From positions 1-5,508 of the forward strand of contig CANHNG010000142.1 in assembly GCA_947461915.1 (NCBI GenBank): a stretch of 5,508 nucleotides of DNA, in the 5' to 3' direction. This document shows, piece by piece, positions 4,505 through 5,508 of this stretch. The translations under genes were made by a program, and so were the position numbers. The notes under the pieces are model-generated. The model did not search any database. It saw only the letters and a program-made list of their open reading frames with translations, and had not been told where the DNA came from. Source of the DNA: Flavobacteriaceae bacterium (GTDB lineage Bacteria > Bacteroidota > Bacteroidia > Flavobacteriales > Flavobacteriaceae). How positions within the stretch are numbered: the first letter of the stretch is position 1; the number at the start of each line of letters is the position of its first letter.

Positions 4505-5508
4505 ATGACCGGGAATTTACTTTCAACCATCAACAATCCAAGCAATTTACGCCAACTTGAAGAAGCTCAACTTCCTCAAGTTGCCCAAGAATTGCGAGAT
4601 TTTATTATTGATATTGTTTCGGTAAAAGAAGGCCATCTGGGCGCCAGCCTTGGTGTTATAGAACTCACGATTGCCCTACATTACGTATTCAATACACCCG
4701 AAGATTTATTGATTTGGGATGTCGGTCATCAAGCGTATGGACACAAAATATTGACCGGAAGAAGGGAAAATTTTCACACCAACCGTCAAATCAACGGGAT
4801 TTCAGGCTTTCCAAAAAGAAACGAAAGTGTTTACGATGCTTTTGGCGTAGGTCACTCTTCCACTTCTATTTCAGCAGCTTTGGGAATGGCGATTGCCTCC
4901 AATTTAAAAGGAGATTTCGAAAAACATCACATAGCCGTTATCGGTGACGCTTCCATCGCATCCGGAATGGCATTCGAGGGATTAAATCACGCCGGCGTTA
5001 CTGATGCCAATTTATTAGTTATTCTTAACGACAATGCCATTGGGATAGATCCGAGTGTTGGTGCATTGAAAAACTACCTAACTTCCGTGAAAGAAGGTAA
5101 AAATCCGAAGAAGAATAACATGATTAAGTCGCTGAATTTTGATTATTCAGGCCCAATTGACGGACACGATATTTTTGCCGTCATCAAGGAATTGAAACGG
5201 CTTAAAAAAGTAAAAGGCCCAAAATTTCTTCACATCATTACCACAAAAGGAAAAGGTTTGCAACAAGCCGAAGAGGATCAGGTAAAGTATCACGCCCCCG
5301 GGAAATTTGATGCCAATACCGGAGAAATTCATCCAAAATTCGAAGAAAATCTACCTCCAAAATATCAGGACGTTTTTGGTTTGACTGTATTAGATTTGGC
5401 TAGAGCCAATAAAAAAATTATTGGAATCACACCTGCAATGCCTTCGGGAAGTTCCTTGAAATTTATGATGGATGCTTTCCCAAAACGTGCCTTCGATGTT
5501 GGAATTGC
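4505..5508 (+). CDS. dxs: 1-deoxy-D-xylulose-5-phosphate synthase (partial, 3' end missing)
   Basis: The first 334 residues are present, of about 590-620 expected. DXS joins pyruvate and glyceraldehyde 3-phosphate using thiamine diphosphate, the first step of the MEP isoprenoid pathway. Visible family motifs are GHLGASLGVIELT (43-55), IWDVGHQAYGHKILTGR (70-86), GHSSTSISAALGMA (116-129), the cofactor motif GDASIASGMAFEG (147-159) with magnesium ligands Asp148 and the last Asn of LNDN (177), GPIDGHD (216-222), TTKGKGL..AEEDQVKYH (246-263) and ITPAMPSGS (308-316), where the transketolase pyrimidine-binding domain begins. The sequence stops at FDVGI, just before the expected AEQH with the catalytic Glu. 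GDA replaces the usual GDG, and the segment between GAL (186-188) and GPIDGHD is shorter than in the E. coli enzyme. The ATG at 4505 is the natural start. No frameshift is seen. Confidence 0.95.
   Translation, partial: MTGNLLSTINNPSNLRQLEEAQLPQVAQELRDFIIDIVSVKEGHLGASLGVIELTIALHYVFNTPEDLLIWDVGHQAYGHKILTGRRENFHTNRQINGISGFPKRNESVYDAFGVGHSSTSISAALGMAIASNLKGDFEKHHIAVIGDASIASGMAFEGLNHAGVTDANLLVILNDNAIGIDPSVGALKNYLTSVKEGKNPKKNNMIKSLNFDYSGPIDGHDIFAVIKELKRLKKVKGPKFLHIITTKGKGLQQAEEDQVKYHAPGKFDANTGEIHPKFEENLPPKYQDVFGLTVLDLARANKKIIGITPAMPSGSSLKFMMDAFPKRAFDVGI

Noticed and set aside
4714..5332. Open frames inside dxs (plus 4714-4947 and minus 5147-5332).
   Set aside because: The dxs frame is continuous from 4505 to the window end with conserved motifs covering both stretches. 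The alternative frames show no recognisable features.
1..5508. A multi-gene undescribed system (defence, toxin-antitoxin, secondary metabolism, mobile element).
   Set aside because: All long frames are recognisable housekeeping genes. There are no transposase, integrase, terminal repeat or toxin-like genes. Only the 30-residue gene and the intergenic repeats remain unexplained.

Overview
The window looks like a chromosomal housekeeping region of a Flavobacterium-like member of the Bacteroidetes (Flavobacteriaceae). Four things suggest this. Protein sequences are typical of the group. The minus-strand order mutY-ssb is followed by what appears to be the start of gldE, the arrangement known around the gliding genes of Flavobacterium johnsoniae. 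Intergenic DNA is AT-rich and carries Bacteroidetes-type -7 boxes (TAnnTTTG). There are no convincing Shine-Dalgarno sequences ahead of the start codons. The assignment rests on recognition and gene order, not on a database search.

Layout. Positions 1-1612 are a leftward gene set: mutY (adenine glycosylase), ssb (single-strand DNA-binding protein with its own promoter in the mutY tail) and the first codons of a probable gldE. A 134-base spacer (1613-1746) carries divergent promoter elements. Rightward from it run an HU-family DNA-binding protein gene and a 30-residue, extremely basic protein gene (2068-2160), which ends in a terminator hairpin that uses its last codons. The 264-base gap 2161-2424 has no gene but holds two arrays of 7-base units arranged as inverted repeats. 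Next comes rng (RNase G family, GTG start), ended by a strong terminator at 3975-4006. tadA (tRNA adenosine deaminase) converges on rng from the minus strand. A 38-base divergent spacer then leads into dxs (deoxyxylulose-5-phosphate synthase), which is cut off by the window end just before its catalytic-Glu region.

How the genes fit together. mutY and ssb serve DNA repair and replication. HU, the small basic protein (possibly ribosomal), rng and tadA serve nucleoid structure, ribosomes, RNA maturation and decoding. dxs is the entry enzyme of the MEP isoprenoid pathway. I see no mobile element, phage, CRISPR, toxin or defence system, and no clear undescribed multi-gene system.

The points most worth a second look are: the 30-residue basic protein; the heptamer-periodic inverted repeats before rng; the RNase G homologue that lacks the zinc-link cysteines; the HU with Ile in place of the intercalating Pro; and the tadA/dxs spacer, where two back-to-back -7 boxes predict leaderless or nearly leaderless mRNAs in both directions.
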